Of a stretch of DNA of 64,000 bases, positions 1-7,820 are shown one piece after another. The stretch's first letter is position 1; each line of letters starts with the position of its first letter. The stretch is from Microbacterium sp. SL75. Its GTDB lineage: Bacteria > Actinomycetota > Actinomycetes > Actinomycetales > Microbacteriaceae. Location: NCBI RefSeq assembly GCF_026625865.1, contig NZ_CP113067.1:1116001-1180000 (forward strand), written 5' to 3'. The position numbers and the translations under genes were made by a program. The notes under the pieces are model-generated. The model did no database searches. It saw only the letters and a program-made list of their open reading frames with translations, and was not told the origin of the DNA.

Positions 1-97
1 CGATCCGCAGCACGTAGGCGAACAGCACCACGACGAGCACGATCGCGCCGGCGACGACGCGAGCGAAGGAACGCACGGTTGCCGGGTGGGAGGTCAC
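1..97 (-). CDS. Membrane protein, N-terminal part only
   Basis: A minus-strand gene starts with GTG at 97 and runs off the left edge. About 32 residues are visible: a short basic N-terminus followed by a strongly hydrophobic stretch rich in Val, Leu and Ala (VVAGAIVLVVVLFAYVL), so a membrane segment or signal anchor begins near residue 14. There is too little to assign a family. The start is chosen as the first one in frame before the hydrophobic segment. Confidence 0.5.
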   Translation of the reverse strand, partial: MTSHPATVRSFARVVAGAIVLVVVLFAYVLRI

Positions 98-137
98 CCC
101 GTGACGCTACCGTGCGCGCCCCGGACCGGCCACTGCG

Positions 138-575
138 TCAGGCGCCGTTCGCCGTCCGCGCGCGGAACCACACGGTGAGCTCGCGCACGGCGCGGATGCT
201 CGCGTCTTCGTCGTCGGCCTCGAGGTCGTCGAAGGTGTCGCGGAAGCCCTCGGGCGCGGGTGTCGTGGGAACGCCGATCGGCTCGTACCCCATCGTCCAC
301 TCCGTGAAGCGGCGCTCGTCGATGCGCTCCGAGAGCAGCACGCGCACGTCCGTGTGCCGCGGGTCGCGTCGGATCTTCGTCATGAGTTCGTCCACGGCAT
401 CCTGCGACCCTTCGAGCACCTGGAAGAAACGCCCGCGGCGATACAGCAGCATGCCGGTGAGATCGTGCTCGTGATTCGACCGGCGGCTCTGCGTGAGGAG
501 GTCCTTGAGGCGGTCGTCGTCGAACGGATCGGACGCCGCGCTGACGTACGAGATGGACACGAGGTCGGAGTTCAC
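138..575 (-). CDS. BLUF-domain blue-light sensor
   Basis: A 145-residue protein that is almost entirely one BLUF domain (FAD-binding blue-light sensor, usually about 95-100 residues) plus a short C-terminal extension. The residues that bind and tune flavin in this family are present: Tyr10 (ISYVS), Asn34 (NHEHDLTGMLLY), Gln52 (FFQVLEG) and the Trp93/Met95 region (TEWTMGY). No output domain such as EAL or a cyclase is fused, so it should act through a partner in the cytoplasm. The GTG start at 575 overlaps the stop of the upstream 94-residue gene by four bases (GTGA), which implies translational coupling. Confidence 0.88.
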   Translation of the reverse strand: MNSDLVSISYVSAASDPFDDDRLKDLLTQSRRSNHEHDLTGMLLYRRGRFFQVLEGSQDAVDELMTKIRRDPRHTDVRVLLSERIDERRFTEWTMGYEPIGVPTTPAPEGFRDTFDDLEADDEDASIRAVRELTVWFRARTANGA

Positions 576-856
576 GAGGCCCTCCCGCCGTCGATCGACC
601 GCGGCGCGGGGACACGCACCTCGCGAAGCGTGATCTCGGCGTCATGCGGGGGCTGGTCGTTGGTCACGGCGGCCATCGCGGCGGTCAGGGCTTCGAAGCG
701 ACCGACCAGGCGCGAGCGACCGTTGTACGCCAGGTACCCCCCGCCGCTCTGGCGGTCGATGTAGCCGAGGAACACCCCGCTCTTACTGCCGACGTGGAAA
801 CCGTCTTCGACGCGAGCCCAGACGACTCCGGCGCCGGGGCGGTCGTGAGACACCAT
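572..856 (-). CDS. Small protein coupled to the BLUF sensor
   Basis: A 94-residue soluble protein of unknown family. It starts at ATG 856 behind a good ribosome site (AAAGAGG). The sequence has a beta-rich look (GVVWARVEDGFHVGSK, GVFLGYIDRQSGGGYLAYNG) and then a helix (FEALTAAMAAV). It has no signal peptide or membrane segment. Its stop overlaps the GTG of the BLUF gene by four bases, so the two are cotranscribed and probably made together. A role as effector or partner of the photoreceptor is an inference from this coupling only. Confidence 0.7.
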   Translation of the reverse strand: MVSHDRPGAGVVWARVEDGFHVGSKSGVFLGYIDRQSGGGYLAYNGRSRLVGRFEALTAAMAAVTNDQPPHDAEITLREVRVPAPRSIDGGRAS

Positions 857-990
857 GGTCGCCCCTCTTTCTGCCCGGGATGGAAACGGGCGAATGCGAC
901 CGTACCGGCCCCCTCCGACATCGAGGCGCCCTTGACAGATCGCCCGACGGACGAGCCACAGGGCGGAGGCGTCGAACGGCCGCGTCCCCG

Positions 991-1380
991 TCAGACCAAC
1001 GCGGCGCGGATCTGCGCGGAATCGTCGGTGCCGGTCGCCTCGGCGATCCGCCCCTTCTCGATGCGGTACATCGCGAACGAGGCGATGTTCACGCGTCGGC
1101 GGGTCGGCATCACGTGCGCGAACGCGCCGGTGTGCTCTCCCCCGCCCCGCAGATGAACCGCCAGACGGTCGTCCTCCACGATCAGCTGAATGCGCTTCCA
1201 CTGCCAATCGGGGAAGCCGTGCAGCAGCTCCGCCAGATCGGCGATCCACGCCTCGGCCCCCGCGGGCAGGTGCGCGCGGCGCACCGCGGGGTGCAAGAAC
1301 CCGCGGACGGCTTCGAGGTCGTGCCGGTTGAGGGCGTCGAGGTAGTCGGCGAACCACTCTCGCGTCTCCCAGACCTCCAC
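991..1380 (-). CDS. SnoaL-like / ester cyclase family protein
   Basis: A 129-residue protein with the NTF2-like alpha+beta cone fold typical of SnoaL and ester-cyclase families. The N-terminal helix FADYLDALNRHDLEAVRGFLHP is the usual signature, followed by AGAEAWIADLAELLHGFPDWQW and a strand-rich C-terminal half. Members range from polyketide cyclases to hydrolases and many are uncharacterised, so the substrate is unknown. It lies alone on the minus strand, separated by 134 bp from the BLUF pair; the gap shows nothing recognisable. Confidence 0.75.
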   Translation of the reverse strand: MEVWETREWFADYLDALNRHDLEAVRGFLHPAVRRAHLPAGAEAWIADLAELLHGFPDWQWKRIQLIVEDDRLAVHLRGGGEHTGAFAHVMPTRRRVNIASFAMYRIEKGRIAEATGTDDSAQIRAALV

Positions 1381-1464
1381 TCCCCCATTATCGGCGGGAT
1401 GCCGGGGACCCGGCCCGTCCGCGCGAGAGGGGGAGCGTCCCTGGCTCCAACGGCTCTCGACCTC

Positions 1465-1845
1465 TCACGCGTCTTCGGCGAACACCTGAGTCGCGATGCG
1501 AAACGCCGTGTTGGCCGCCGGCACACCCGAGTAGATCGCCGACTGCAGGATCACCTCGCGGATCTCGTCGATCGTGAGGCCGTTGCGCAGTGCCGCCCGC
1601 AGGTGCATCGCGAGCTCTTCGTGGTGGCCGTGGGCGATGAGCGAGCTCAGCACCGCGACCGAACGGGAGCGGCGGTCCAGACCGGGCCGCGACCAGACGT
1701 CGCCCCAGGCCACGCGCGTGATGAAGTCCTGCCAGTCGGCGGTGAGCTCGGTCGTCGCCGCCGTCGCGCGGTCCACGTGTTCGTCCGACAGCACGGCACG
1801 GCGAACGGCCATGCCCTGGTCGTGGCGTTCCTGGTCGGTGGGCAT
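1465..1845 (-). CDS. pcaC: 4-carboxymuconolactone decarboxylase
   Basis: A 126-residue protein of the carboxymuconolactone decarboxylase (AhpD-like) family; the usual PcaC length is about 125-135. It converts 4-carboxymuconolactone to 3-oxoadipate enol-lactone in protocatechuate breakdown. Visible family features are the MAVRRAVLSDEHVD start, RSRSVAVLSSLIAHGHHEEL and the LTIDEIREVILQSAIYSGVPAANTA core. Its ATG shares one base with the pcaD stop (TGATG), so it is the last gene of the pcaHGBDC operon. In some actinobacteria pcaD and pcaC are fused as pcaL; here they are separate. Confidence 0.93.
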   Translation of the reverse strand: MPTDQERHDQGMAVRRAVLSDEHVDRATAATTELTADWQDFITRVAWGDVWSRPGLDRRSRSVAVLSSLIAHGHHEELAMHLRAALRNGLTIDEIREVILQSAIYSGVPAANTAFRIATQVFAEDA

Positions 1846-2618
1846 CAGGCGTCCTTTCCGGTCGCAGGTACGAAGAACGACCGCAGCAGCGCCGCCACGG
1901 CCTCGGGCTGCTCGGCGGGCGGGAGATGGCCGGCGTCGTCGATGCGCGCGACACGGCCGTCCGCCACACCCTCGGCGATCTCGACCGCCTTGGCCTCCGG
2001 GGCGACGGCGTCGAACGACCCCCAGGCCGCGAGCACGGGGACGCGGATCTCGCCCAGCACGGGCCGCACGTCGTACGCGGCGAGCGCCTCGCAGCAGCGC
2101 GCGTAGCCGTCGTCGTCGGCATCTTGAAGGACATGCAGCAGACGCCCGGTCAACTCGGGACGCCGCGCGATCGAGTTGGGGGCGAACCAGCGCTGGGCCG
2201 AGCCGACGATGAGGCTCGAGGTGCTCTGCGCCCGGGCCTGCGCCGCCCGGTCCGTCCACGACGCGGGTTCTCCCAGGACGGCTCCGGATGCCACGATCGC
2301 GGCGCCTCGAAGACGCTCGCCGTGCCGCAGCGCGAGCTCGAGCCCCGTCGCACCGCCCAGGGACACCCCGGCATAGAGGAACGTCTCCTCGGGTACGGCG
2401 GCGGCCACGGCATCCGCGAGGTCCCCGACGGTGAACGCCTCGTGCACCCGGGGCCCCGCGCCGTGGCCGGGGAGGTCCCATGCGCAGACGCGGTAGTCGT
2501 CGGCGAGGAGGGGCACGACGTCCTCCCAGAGGATCGTCGAGGTGCCCAGCGACGGCCCCAGCACCACGAGGGGCGCGTCGGCGGGTCCGACCGGCTCGGT
2601 CAGCGAAACGAGGCTCAT
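1845..2618 (-). CDS. pcaD: 3-oxoadipate enol-lactonase
   Basis: A 257-residue alpha/beta-hydrolase that opens 3-oxoadipate enol-lactone to 3-oxoadipate. The nucleophile elbow GVSLGG places the catalytic Ser at residue 86. The acid lies in the GSFDAVAP segment and the histidine in DDAGHLPPAEQP near the C-terminus. The oxyanion region LGPSLGTS is present. It sits between pcaB (ATGA overlap upstream) and pcaC (one-base overlap downstream), and this context separates it from other alpha/beta-hydrolases. Confidence 0.93.
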   Translation of the reverse strand: MSLVSLTEPVGPADAPLVVLGPSLGTSTILWEDVVPLLADDYRVCAWDLPGHGAGPRVHEAFTVGDLADAVAAAVPEETFLYAGVSLGGATGLELALRHGERLRGAAIVASGAVLGEPASWTDRAAQARAQSTSSLIVGSAQRWFAPNSIARRPELTGRLLHVLQDADDDGYARCCEALAAYDVRPVLGEIRVPVLAAWGSFDAVAPEAKAVEIAEGVADGRVARIDDAGHLPPAEQPEAVAALLRSFFVPATGKDA

Positions 2619-3985
2619 GCGTCGACTCCCCTGCTGCGTGCCGTGCCGCCGCCCGCGTGACCCGTGCCACGCGCGAGGCGGGGGGCGAGGCCGAGGTACC
2701 GAGCCGGGTCGAGCAACGTGTCGACGTCGAGACCGGCCGCCTCGGGCAGCGCGCGCAGACGCGGGGCGAGGTCGTCGTCACCATCGAGCAAGGCTGCGAA
2801 GCGCTCGGCACCGATGAGCGGCACGAGCACTCCCCGCAGGCGCTCGCTGACGATGCGCCCGCCGGTCAGACCGACGGTGGCGGCGGCGGCGGCCGCGTCG
2901 ACGCGCAGGTGCGCGAGCAGGGACGATCCGTGCGCGGACGCACCGACCGCGAGGCGGAGCAGCTCGCGCAGTGTCGGCCACTCGGAGTGCCAGGCGCCGT
3001 CGGGGCGCTCGTCGACCGCGAGGGCCGAGGCGAGGTGCAGGGTCGCACCCAGGTGCGGTGCGCGCAGGGCGGCCGAGCGGGTGAGCACCGCCTCGGCGGG
3101 GTTCTGCTTCTGGGGCATCGCCGACGATCCTCCGCCCACGCCCTCCGAGACCTCGCCGATCTCGGTGCGGCTGAGCGTCGCGACGTCGGCGGCCATCTTG
3201 CCGAGCGCATCGATGGCCTGGACGAGGGCGTCTCCGATCTCCGTCACGGGCCAACGCGCCACGTGCCAGGGCGCGTCGGGGGCGTCGAGTTCGAGGGCCC
3301 GGGCGAAAGCCGCGGGAAGGGCATCGGCGGCATCCGTCGATCCGGTGATCTCGACGAACGACGCGAGCGTCCCTCCCGCACCCGCGAGCTGCGCGGGGAA
3401 GACGAGGGCATCCAGCCGCACGACGGCGCGCTCGAGTCCGCGCGCCCAGATCGCGGCGCGCGCACCGATCGTGGTGGGCACGGCGTGCTGGGTGAGGGTA
3501 CGGGCCGCGGACACCTCGTCGGCGTGCGCGGTGGCGAGCTGTCGGGCCCAGACGGCCGCGTTCTCGACCGAACGACGCGTCTGTTCGACCGCGCGCCGCG
3601 CGACCACCATCAGCGCCGTGTCGAGGATGTCCTGGCTCGTCGCCCCGCGGTGGATCCACGCTCGATGCTCCTCGGGCACCTGCGCCTTCAGCGCGCCGAC
3701 GAGCGGGATCACGGGGTTGCCCCCGGCGACCGCGTCGCGGACGAGGGCGTCGACGTCGATCCCGCGCGGGGACGCGCCACCCTTCTCGTCGATCCCGAAG
3801 ACGTGGTCGATCTCGACCCGCGCCCCGCGCGGGGCGGCCCCCACCTCGACGTACGCCGCGACCAGCGCGCACTCGACGCGGATCATCGTGGACAGCACGA
3901 ACCCGTCCGACAGCAGCGCGTCATGACCGACGCTCACCGGCGAGAGCAGCCCGAGGTCGATGCGCGGAAGGGGATCAGAACGCAA
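2615..3985 (-). CDS. pcaB: 3-carboxy-cis,cis-muconate cycloisomerase
   Basis: A fumarase/aspartase-superfamily enzyme of about 456 residues that lactonises 3-carboxy-cis,cis-muconate. The superfamily signature GGGSSAMPQKQNPAEA is intact, and the HRGATSQDILDTALM and LTQHAVPTTIG segments are the other two conserved regions. The start is uncertain. Homologous sequence already begins at IDLGLLSPVSVGHD, and no ATG fits, so a TTG at 3985 (MRSDPLPRID) is proposed, overlapping the pcaG stop by 11 bases; its ribosome site is weak. The gene ends with a four-base overlap onto pcaD. Confidence 0.9.
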   Translation of the reverse strand: MRSDPLPRIDLGLLSPVSVGHDALLSDGFVLSTMIRVECALVAAYVEVGAAPRGARVEIDHVFGIDEKGGASPRGIDVDALVRDAVAGGNPVIPLVGALKAQVPEEHRAWIHRGATSQDILDTALMVVARRAVEQTRRSVENAAVWARQLATAHADEVSAARTLTQHAVPTTIGARAAIWARGLERAVVRLDALVFPAQLAGAGGTLASFVEITGSTDAADALPAAFARALELDAPDAPWHVARWPVTEIGDALVQAIDALGKMAADVATLSRTEIGEVSEGVGGGSSAMPQKQNPAEAVLTRSAALRAPHLGATLHLASALAVDERPDGAWHSEWPTLRELLRLAVGASAHGSSLLAHLRVDAAAAAATVGLTGGRIVSERLRGVLVPLIGAERFAALLDGDDDLAPRLRALPEAAGLDVDTLLDPARYLGLAPRLARGTGHAGGGTARSRGVDA

Positions 3986-4532
3986 GGAACACCGTCTCGT
4001 TCTCGCCCTGCAGTCGGATGTCGTGCGACAGGTACCCGTCGGGCGTCCGGGTCGCGACGAGGCTAGCGCGCTCCTCGCTCGAGAGCGACGACAGCAGCGG
4101 GTCGGCGGCGAGAGCGTCCTGGTCGGCGGGCGAGTAGATGCGGGTGTGCAGCTTGTCGGGCAGGCCGCGCGCGAACACGATCGCGGCGAAGAATCCCGCG
4201 CGCCCCCAGATGCCGCCCGGCTCCCGCGTCCAAAACGAGTAGCGCCCCTCGTCGTCGGTGAAGGCGCGGCCGAAGCCGGTGAACGTGTGACCGTCGCGGC
4301 GGAACGCGCCTCGCGCGCGCGGCACCGAGCCGTCGGCATCCGCCCCGAAGATCTCGATGAGGGCGTCGGGGATCGGCGAGCCCGCACCGTCGTACACGGT
4401 GCCCGAGAGCACGATCGCACCGGGCGAATGCGGGAACACCACCTCGTGCTGCTTCGGGAACTCCAGGCCGTAGGCGAAGAACGGTCCGACCGTCTGGCCG
4501 GGGGTGGCGCGGTGCGTCTTGGCGGGGATCAC
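3975..4532 (-). CDS. pcaG: Protocatechuate 3,4-dioxygenase alpha chain
   Basis: A 185-residue intradiol dioxygenase alpha subunit. It pairs with PcaH to cleave protocatechuate to 3-carboxy-cis,cis-muconate. The family start TPGQTVGPFFAYGL is clear, followed by the beta-sandwich core (GTVYDGAGSPIPDALIEIF) and the C-terminal YLSHDIRLQGENETVFLAF. The alpha chain lacks the full iron-ligand set, as is normal for this subunit. The GTG start overlaps the pcaH stop by four bases (GTGA). Confidence 0.94.
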   Translation of the reverse strand: MIPAKTHRATPGQTVGPFFAYGLEFPKQHEVVFPHSPGAIVLSGTVYDGAGSPIPDALIEIFGADADGSVPRARGAFRRDGHTFTGFGRAFTDDEGRYSFWTREPGGIWGRAGFFAAIVFARGLPDKLHTRIYSPADQDALAADPLLSSLSSEERASLVATRTPDGYLSHDIRLQGENETVFLAF

Positions 4533-5341
4533 TCGTCGCCCTCCTGCTCGAAGTAGGTCTGCTCCGGCCCGTCGACCACGATGTCGAAGCGGTACCCCGT
4601 CGCCCACTCGGGCGAGGTGAGGTCGTGGTCGTAGACGCCGACCAGGGCGTCGCGGTCCTTCTGCCGGTGGATGGAGTTGTAGATCGGGTCGAGCGCGAAC
4701 AGCGGGTCGCCCGGGAAGTACATCTGCGTCACGAGCCGCTGCGTGAACGACGAGCCGAACACCGAGAAGTGGATGTGCGCGGGCCGCCACGCGTTGCGGT
4801 GGTTCTTCCACGGGTAGGGCCCGGGCTTGATGGTGGTGAACCGGTACTCGCCGTTGTCGTTCGTGACCGCGCGCCCGGCGCCGGTGAAGTTCGGGTCAAG
4901 CGGGGCGGGGTGCTGGTCGCGCTGGTGGATGTAGCGCCCGGCGGCGTTGGCCTGCCAGATCTCGATGAGCTGGTTCGCCACCGGCCGGCCCCACGAATCG
5001 AGCAGGCGCCCCTGCACGCTCATGCGCTCCCCCAGCGGCTCGCCCGCGTGCTGCAGCGTGAGGTCGGACTCGATCGCGGCGACGTCTCGCTGTCCGAACG
5101 CGGGCGAGAACAGTTCGATCGTCTCGGGGTCGACGAGCTTCGGATTCTTGGTCGGATGCCGCAGCACGCTCGACCGATACGCCGGGAAGTCGTGGGCGGT
5201 CGCGGCGACATGCGTGCCCGCGGCCTCGAGCGCGTCGAGTTCGGCGTGACGGGCGCGGATCTCGCGGACGATCTCGTCTTGCGTGGCCTGATCGGGTGCG
5301 GCCAGCAGCGATTCGGGGGCGGCGGCGGGAGGGTTCGACAT
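4529..5341 (-). CDS. pcaH: Protocatechuate 3,4-dioxygenase beta chain
   Basis: The iron-bearing beta subunit, 270 residues from the ATG at 5341, chosen because GAAGGAGA lies just upstream; an in-frame ATG 11 codons earlier lacks such a site. Conserved intradiol segments are GRPVANQLIEIWQANAAGRY, PGPYPWKNHRNAWRPAHIHFSVFG and LVTQMYFPGDPLF. The iron ligands of the family (two Tyr, two His) are expected in the RYIH, PYPW and RPAHIHF segments, all present. It is the first gene of pcaHGBDC and diverges from the IclR regulator. Confidence 0.95.
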   Translation of the reverse strand: MSNPPAAAPESLLAAPDQATQDEIVREIRARHAELDALEAAGTHVAATAHDFPAYRSSVLRHPTKNPKLVDPETIELFSPAFGQRDVAAIESDLTLQHAGEPLGERMSVQGRLLDSWGRPVANQLIEIWQANAAGRYIHQRDQHPAPLDPNFTGAGRAVTNDNGEYRFTTIKPGPYPWKNHRNAWRPAHIHFSVFGSSFTQRLVTQMYFPGDPLFALDPIYNSIHRQKDRDALVGVYDHDLTSPEWATGYRFDIVVDGPEQTYFEQEGDE

Positions 5342-5396
5342 GGGGTCTCCTTCGACCAGACAATGCTCCGGCACCGTCCCCAGCAGTGGCGAGCGG

Positions 5397-5413
5397 TTCC
5401 CGCTGAATGGGAA
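5397..5413. promoter_or_regulatory. Candidate IclR operator between pcaH and its regulator
   Basis: The 90-bp gap between the two divergent genes holds the inverted repeat TTCCCGCTGAATGGGAA (arms TTCCC/GGGAA, 7-bp spacer). Read on the minus strand it matches 13 of 16 bases of a site ahead of pobA (6272-6287). Shared placement before the two aromatic catabolic units makes it the best candidate binding site for the adjacent IclR-type regulator. Confidence 0.6.
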
Positions 5414-5431
5414 TCATGGCATCCTGACCCC

Positions 5432-6184
5432 ATGGCGAACTCCCCCTCGGGCGACTCGGTGACCGACCGCCTGGTGCGGATCCTCGAGACCTTCACCCCC
5501 ACGCGCACCGCGCAGACCACGTCCGACATCGGACGGCGGGCGGGTCTGCCGAGCTCGTCGGCGCATCGGATCGTGAACGAGCTGGTGGATGCCGGCTTGC
5601 TCGAGCGCGACGAAGAGCGCCGCATCCGCGTGGGCATGCGCCTCTGGGAACTGGCCACGCGGTCCTCTCACGCCCTGCGCCTACGCCAAGCGGCGCTGCC
5701 GGCGATGGAGCGGGTGCAGACGCGCGTGCGCGAACACACGCAGCTGGCGATCCTCGAGCAGGAGGAAGCGCTCTTCCTCGAGCGGCTCAGCGCCCCCGAC
5801 TCGGGGGCGAACATCACGCGCATCGCCGGGCGCCTTCCCCTGCACGCGTCGTCGTCGGGTCTCGTCCTCCTCGCCTTCGCCCCCCACGATCTGCGGGAGC
5901 GCGTACTCGCCGGACCCCTGCGCGCCGTCACCCCCGAGACGATCGTCGACCCGGCGGCCCTGCGCCGCGTGCTCGCCGAGATCCGCAGCCTGGGCCGGGT
6001 CATCGCCCCCGGCTACGTCGACAGCGTCTCGACGGGAGTCGCCGTGCCCGTGCGCGATGAGACGGGTGCGGTGATCGCCGCCCTGTCGGTGGTGCTCCCC
6101 CGCGACGCCGAGACCCCGTTCGCCCTGGTCGAGCTGCACCGCGCCGCCCGCGACACCGAGCGCGCCCTCGGCTACCGCCGCTGA
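5432..6184 (+). CDS. IclR-family regulator of the pca/pob genes
   Basis: A 250-residue IclR-family regulator: N-terminal winged helix (residues about 10-65, SDIGRRAGLPSSSAHRIVNELVDAGLLERD) and C-terminal effector-binding domain (about 80-245, with RIAGRLPLHASSSGLVLLAF and APGYVDSVSTGVAVPVRDETG). It is transcribed divergently from pcaHGBDC and lies just upstream of pobA in the same direction. Relatives (PcaR, PcaU, PobR) respond to protocatechuate, 4-hydroxybenzoate or adipate intermediates. The exact effector, and activation versus repression, cannot be read from sequence. Confidence 0.87.
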   Translation: MANSPSGDSVTDRLVRILETFTPTRTAQTTSDIGRRAGLPSSSAHRIVNELVDAGLLERDEERRIRVGMRLWELATRSSHALRLRQAALPAMERVQTRVREHTQLAILEQEEALFLERLSAPDSGANITRIAGRLPLHASSSGLVLLAFAPHDLRERVLAGPLRAVTPETIVDPAALRRVLAEIRSLGRVIAPGYVDSVSTGVAVPVRDETGAVIAALSVVLPRDAETPFALVELHRAARDTERALGYRR

Positions 6185-6271
6185 CCCCGCCCTCTTCGCG
6201 CCGGGGTGGACTTCGGTCGTCCGCGGGACGAAGAGGCGGCGGGAGCGGACTCGCCGAAGGCGTGAGCGCTA

Positions 6272-6287
6272 TCCCGTTCAACGAGAA
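6272..6287. promoter_or_regulatory. Candidate operator upstream of pobA
   Basis: TCCCGTTCAACGAGAA, 62 bp before the pobA ATG, matches the reverse complement of the 5397-5413 site at 13 of 16 positions. It contains the short palindrome CGTTCAACG. The similarity suggests that the same IclR protein controls pobA and the pca operon. Confidence 0.55.
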
Positions 6288-6349
6288 CACCGCGGCGCAG
6301 CGGCGGAGCGAGGGGCACCATCGACCTAGCCACCGTCGAAGGAGACGCC

Positions 6350-7531
6350 ATGACCACCACCGTCCGTACCCGCGTCGCCATCGTCGGCGCCGGCCCCGCG
6401 GGGCTCCTGCTCTCGCATCTGCTCGACCGAGCGGGCATCGAGTCCGTCGTCATCGACCAGCGCTCGCGCGACGACATCGAGAGCACGATCCGGGCCGGCA
6501 TCCTCGAGCAGGGCACCGTCGAACTGCTCGACACCCTCGGTCCCGCCTCGCGTGCCCGCACCCAGGGGCACCGCCACGACGGCGTCGAACTGCGCTTCGA
6601 GGGCGAGGGTCACCGCATCGACTTCGCGGCATCCGTCGGCCGTGCCGTCTGGCTGTACCCGCAGCACGAGGTGCTGAAAGACCTCATCGCCGCGCGGCTC
6701 GACGCCGGGCAGGATCTTCGTTTCGGCATCACGGCCGAGCGCGTCGACGACGCCGGCACCGCCCGCCCCCGCGTCATCGCCCGTGACGCCGACGGGCAGC
6801 CCCTCGAGATCGAGGCGGACTTCGTCGTCGGCTCCGACGGCTCGCGCAGCGTCGCTCGCGCGGCAGTCACCGGCTCGAGCACCGGCGGATACTTCCGCGA
6901 GTACCCGTTCGCGTGGTTCGGCATCCTGTGCGAGGCCCCGCCCTCGAGCGACGAGCTCATCTACAGCAACTCCCCCGACGGCTTCGCCCTGGTCAGCCAG
7001 CGTTCCGACACCGTGCAGCGTATGTACTTCCAGTGCGACCCCGACACCGACACGAACGCGTATTCCGAGGCCCAGCTGTGGGACGAGCTGCAGAGGCGCG
7101 TGCCCGGCACGACCTTGAAGCAGGGCCCGATCTTCCAGCGCGACGTCCTGCGCTTCCGCAGCTTCGTCGCGCACGAGCTGCGCCGCGGCCGCGTCGCGCT
7201 CGTCGGAGATGCCGCGCACACCGTGCCGCCCACCGGCGCCAAGGGCATGAACCTCGCGATCGCCGACGTGCGCCTGCTCGCCGCCGCCCTCGAGGCGCTG
7301 CTGCTCGAGAACGACGATCGCCTGCTCGACGCGTACCCCGAGACCGCCAGCCGCCGCATCTGGAAGGCGCAGCACTTCTCGTGGTGGATGACGAGCCTGC
7401 TGCACGTGGCCCCGGATGCCACCGACTTCGACCGTCGACGCCAGATCGGCGAACTGCGCACCGTCGTGGAGTCCGAGCACGGCCGCGCCTACCTCGCCGA
7501 GGCCTACTGCGGCTGGCCCTCCGACGCCTGA
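6350..7531 (+). CDS. pobA: 4-hydroxybenzoate 3-monooxygenase
   Basis: A 393-residue class A flavoprotein hydroxylase that turns 4-hydroxybenzoate into protocatechuate, feeding the neighbouring pca operon. The three FAD/NAD(P)H fingerprints are present: GAGPAGLLLSHLL at residue 13, the DG motif VGSDGSRSVAR, and GDAAHTVPPTGAKGMNLA. Length equals that of known PobA (about 390-395). The ATG follows GAAGGAGA. Strong identity in RAGILEQGTVELLD and YFREYPFAWFGIL separates it from other aromatic hydroxylases. Confidence 0.95.
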   Translation: MTTTVRTRVAIVGAGPAGLLLSHLLDRAGIESVVIDQRSRDDIESTIRAGILEQGTVELLDTLGPASRARTQGHRHDGVELRFEGEGHRIDFAASVGRAVWLYPQHEVLKDLIAARLDAGQDLRFGITAERVDDAGTARPRVIARDADGQPLEIEADFVVGSDGSRSVARAAVTGSSTGGYFREYPFAWFGILCEAPPSSDELIYSNSPDGFALVSQRSDTVQRMYFQCDPDTDTNAYSEAQLWDELQRRVPGTTLKQGPIFQRDVLRFRSFVAHELRRGRVALVGDAAHTVPPTGAKGMNLAIADVRLLAAALEALLLENDDRLLDAYPETASRRIWKAQHFSWWMTSLLHVAPDATDFDRRRQIGELRTVVESEHGRAYLAEAYCGWPSDA

Positions 7532-7548
7532 CCCGCACTCCCCCTCTC

Positions 7549-7603
7549 GAGTGTCCAAAACACCCGGACCAAAATCGAAAACGTCCGGGTGTTTTGGACA
7601 CTC
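7549..7603 (+). repeat. 55-bp hairpin repeat, copy A
   Basis: Perfect 21-bp inverted repeat (7549-7569 and 7583-7603) around a 13-base loop CAAAATCGAAAAC. The arm contains GTGTCCAAAACACCCGGAC. It lies 18 bp after the pobA stop and is the first of a doublet with copy B. The same element occurs at 58597, 62205 and 62337. Confidence 0.95.
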
Positions 7604-7687
7604 AGCGTGTCCGGGGCGCGGGCTGGCGACGCCCCGCGCCTGAACGCGAGCGACGGGATGCCGGCATCCGGCGCCCCACCTCCTCTC

Positions 7688-7742
7688 GAGTGTCCAAAAC
7701 ACCCGGACCAAAATCGAAAACGTCCGGGTGTTTTGGACACTC
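7688..7742 (+). repeat. 55-bp hairpin repeat, copy B
   Basis: Identical to copy A in arms (7688-7708, 7722-7742) and loop, in the same orientation. The 84-bp spacer between A and B contains its own GC-rich stem (GGCGCGGG / CCCGCGCC) and a 14-bp palindrome GGATGCCGGCATCC at 7656-7669. The doublet separates convergent pobA and the permease gene, so a role in ending transcription is possible. Confidence 0.95.
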
Positions 7743-7772
7743 AACGAAGGTAAACACGCCCCCATGAAAGAG

Positions 7773-7804
7773 CGCGGCGCCCGAGCCGAAGCCCGAGCGC
7801 CGCG
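7773..7804 (-). terminator. Hairpin downstream of the permease gene
   Basis: CGCGGCGC and GCGCCGCG form a perfect 8-bp stem with a 16-base loop, 17 bp past the permease stop on the minus strand. There is no U-run, as is common in actinobacteria. Confidence 0.5.
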
Positions 7805-7820
7805 CCGAGAGCCCGCGGGC

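Noticed and set aside
7549..7742. CRISPR array
   Set aside because: The repeats are long perfect hairpins in pairs only, with unequal spacers, and no cas gene is present.
6326..7765. A 479-codon minus-strand frame over pobA and the hairpin doublet
   Set aside because: Antisense to pobA; its start lies inside the 55-bp repeats and the protein has no recognisable features.
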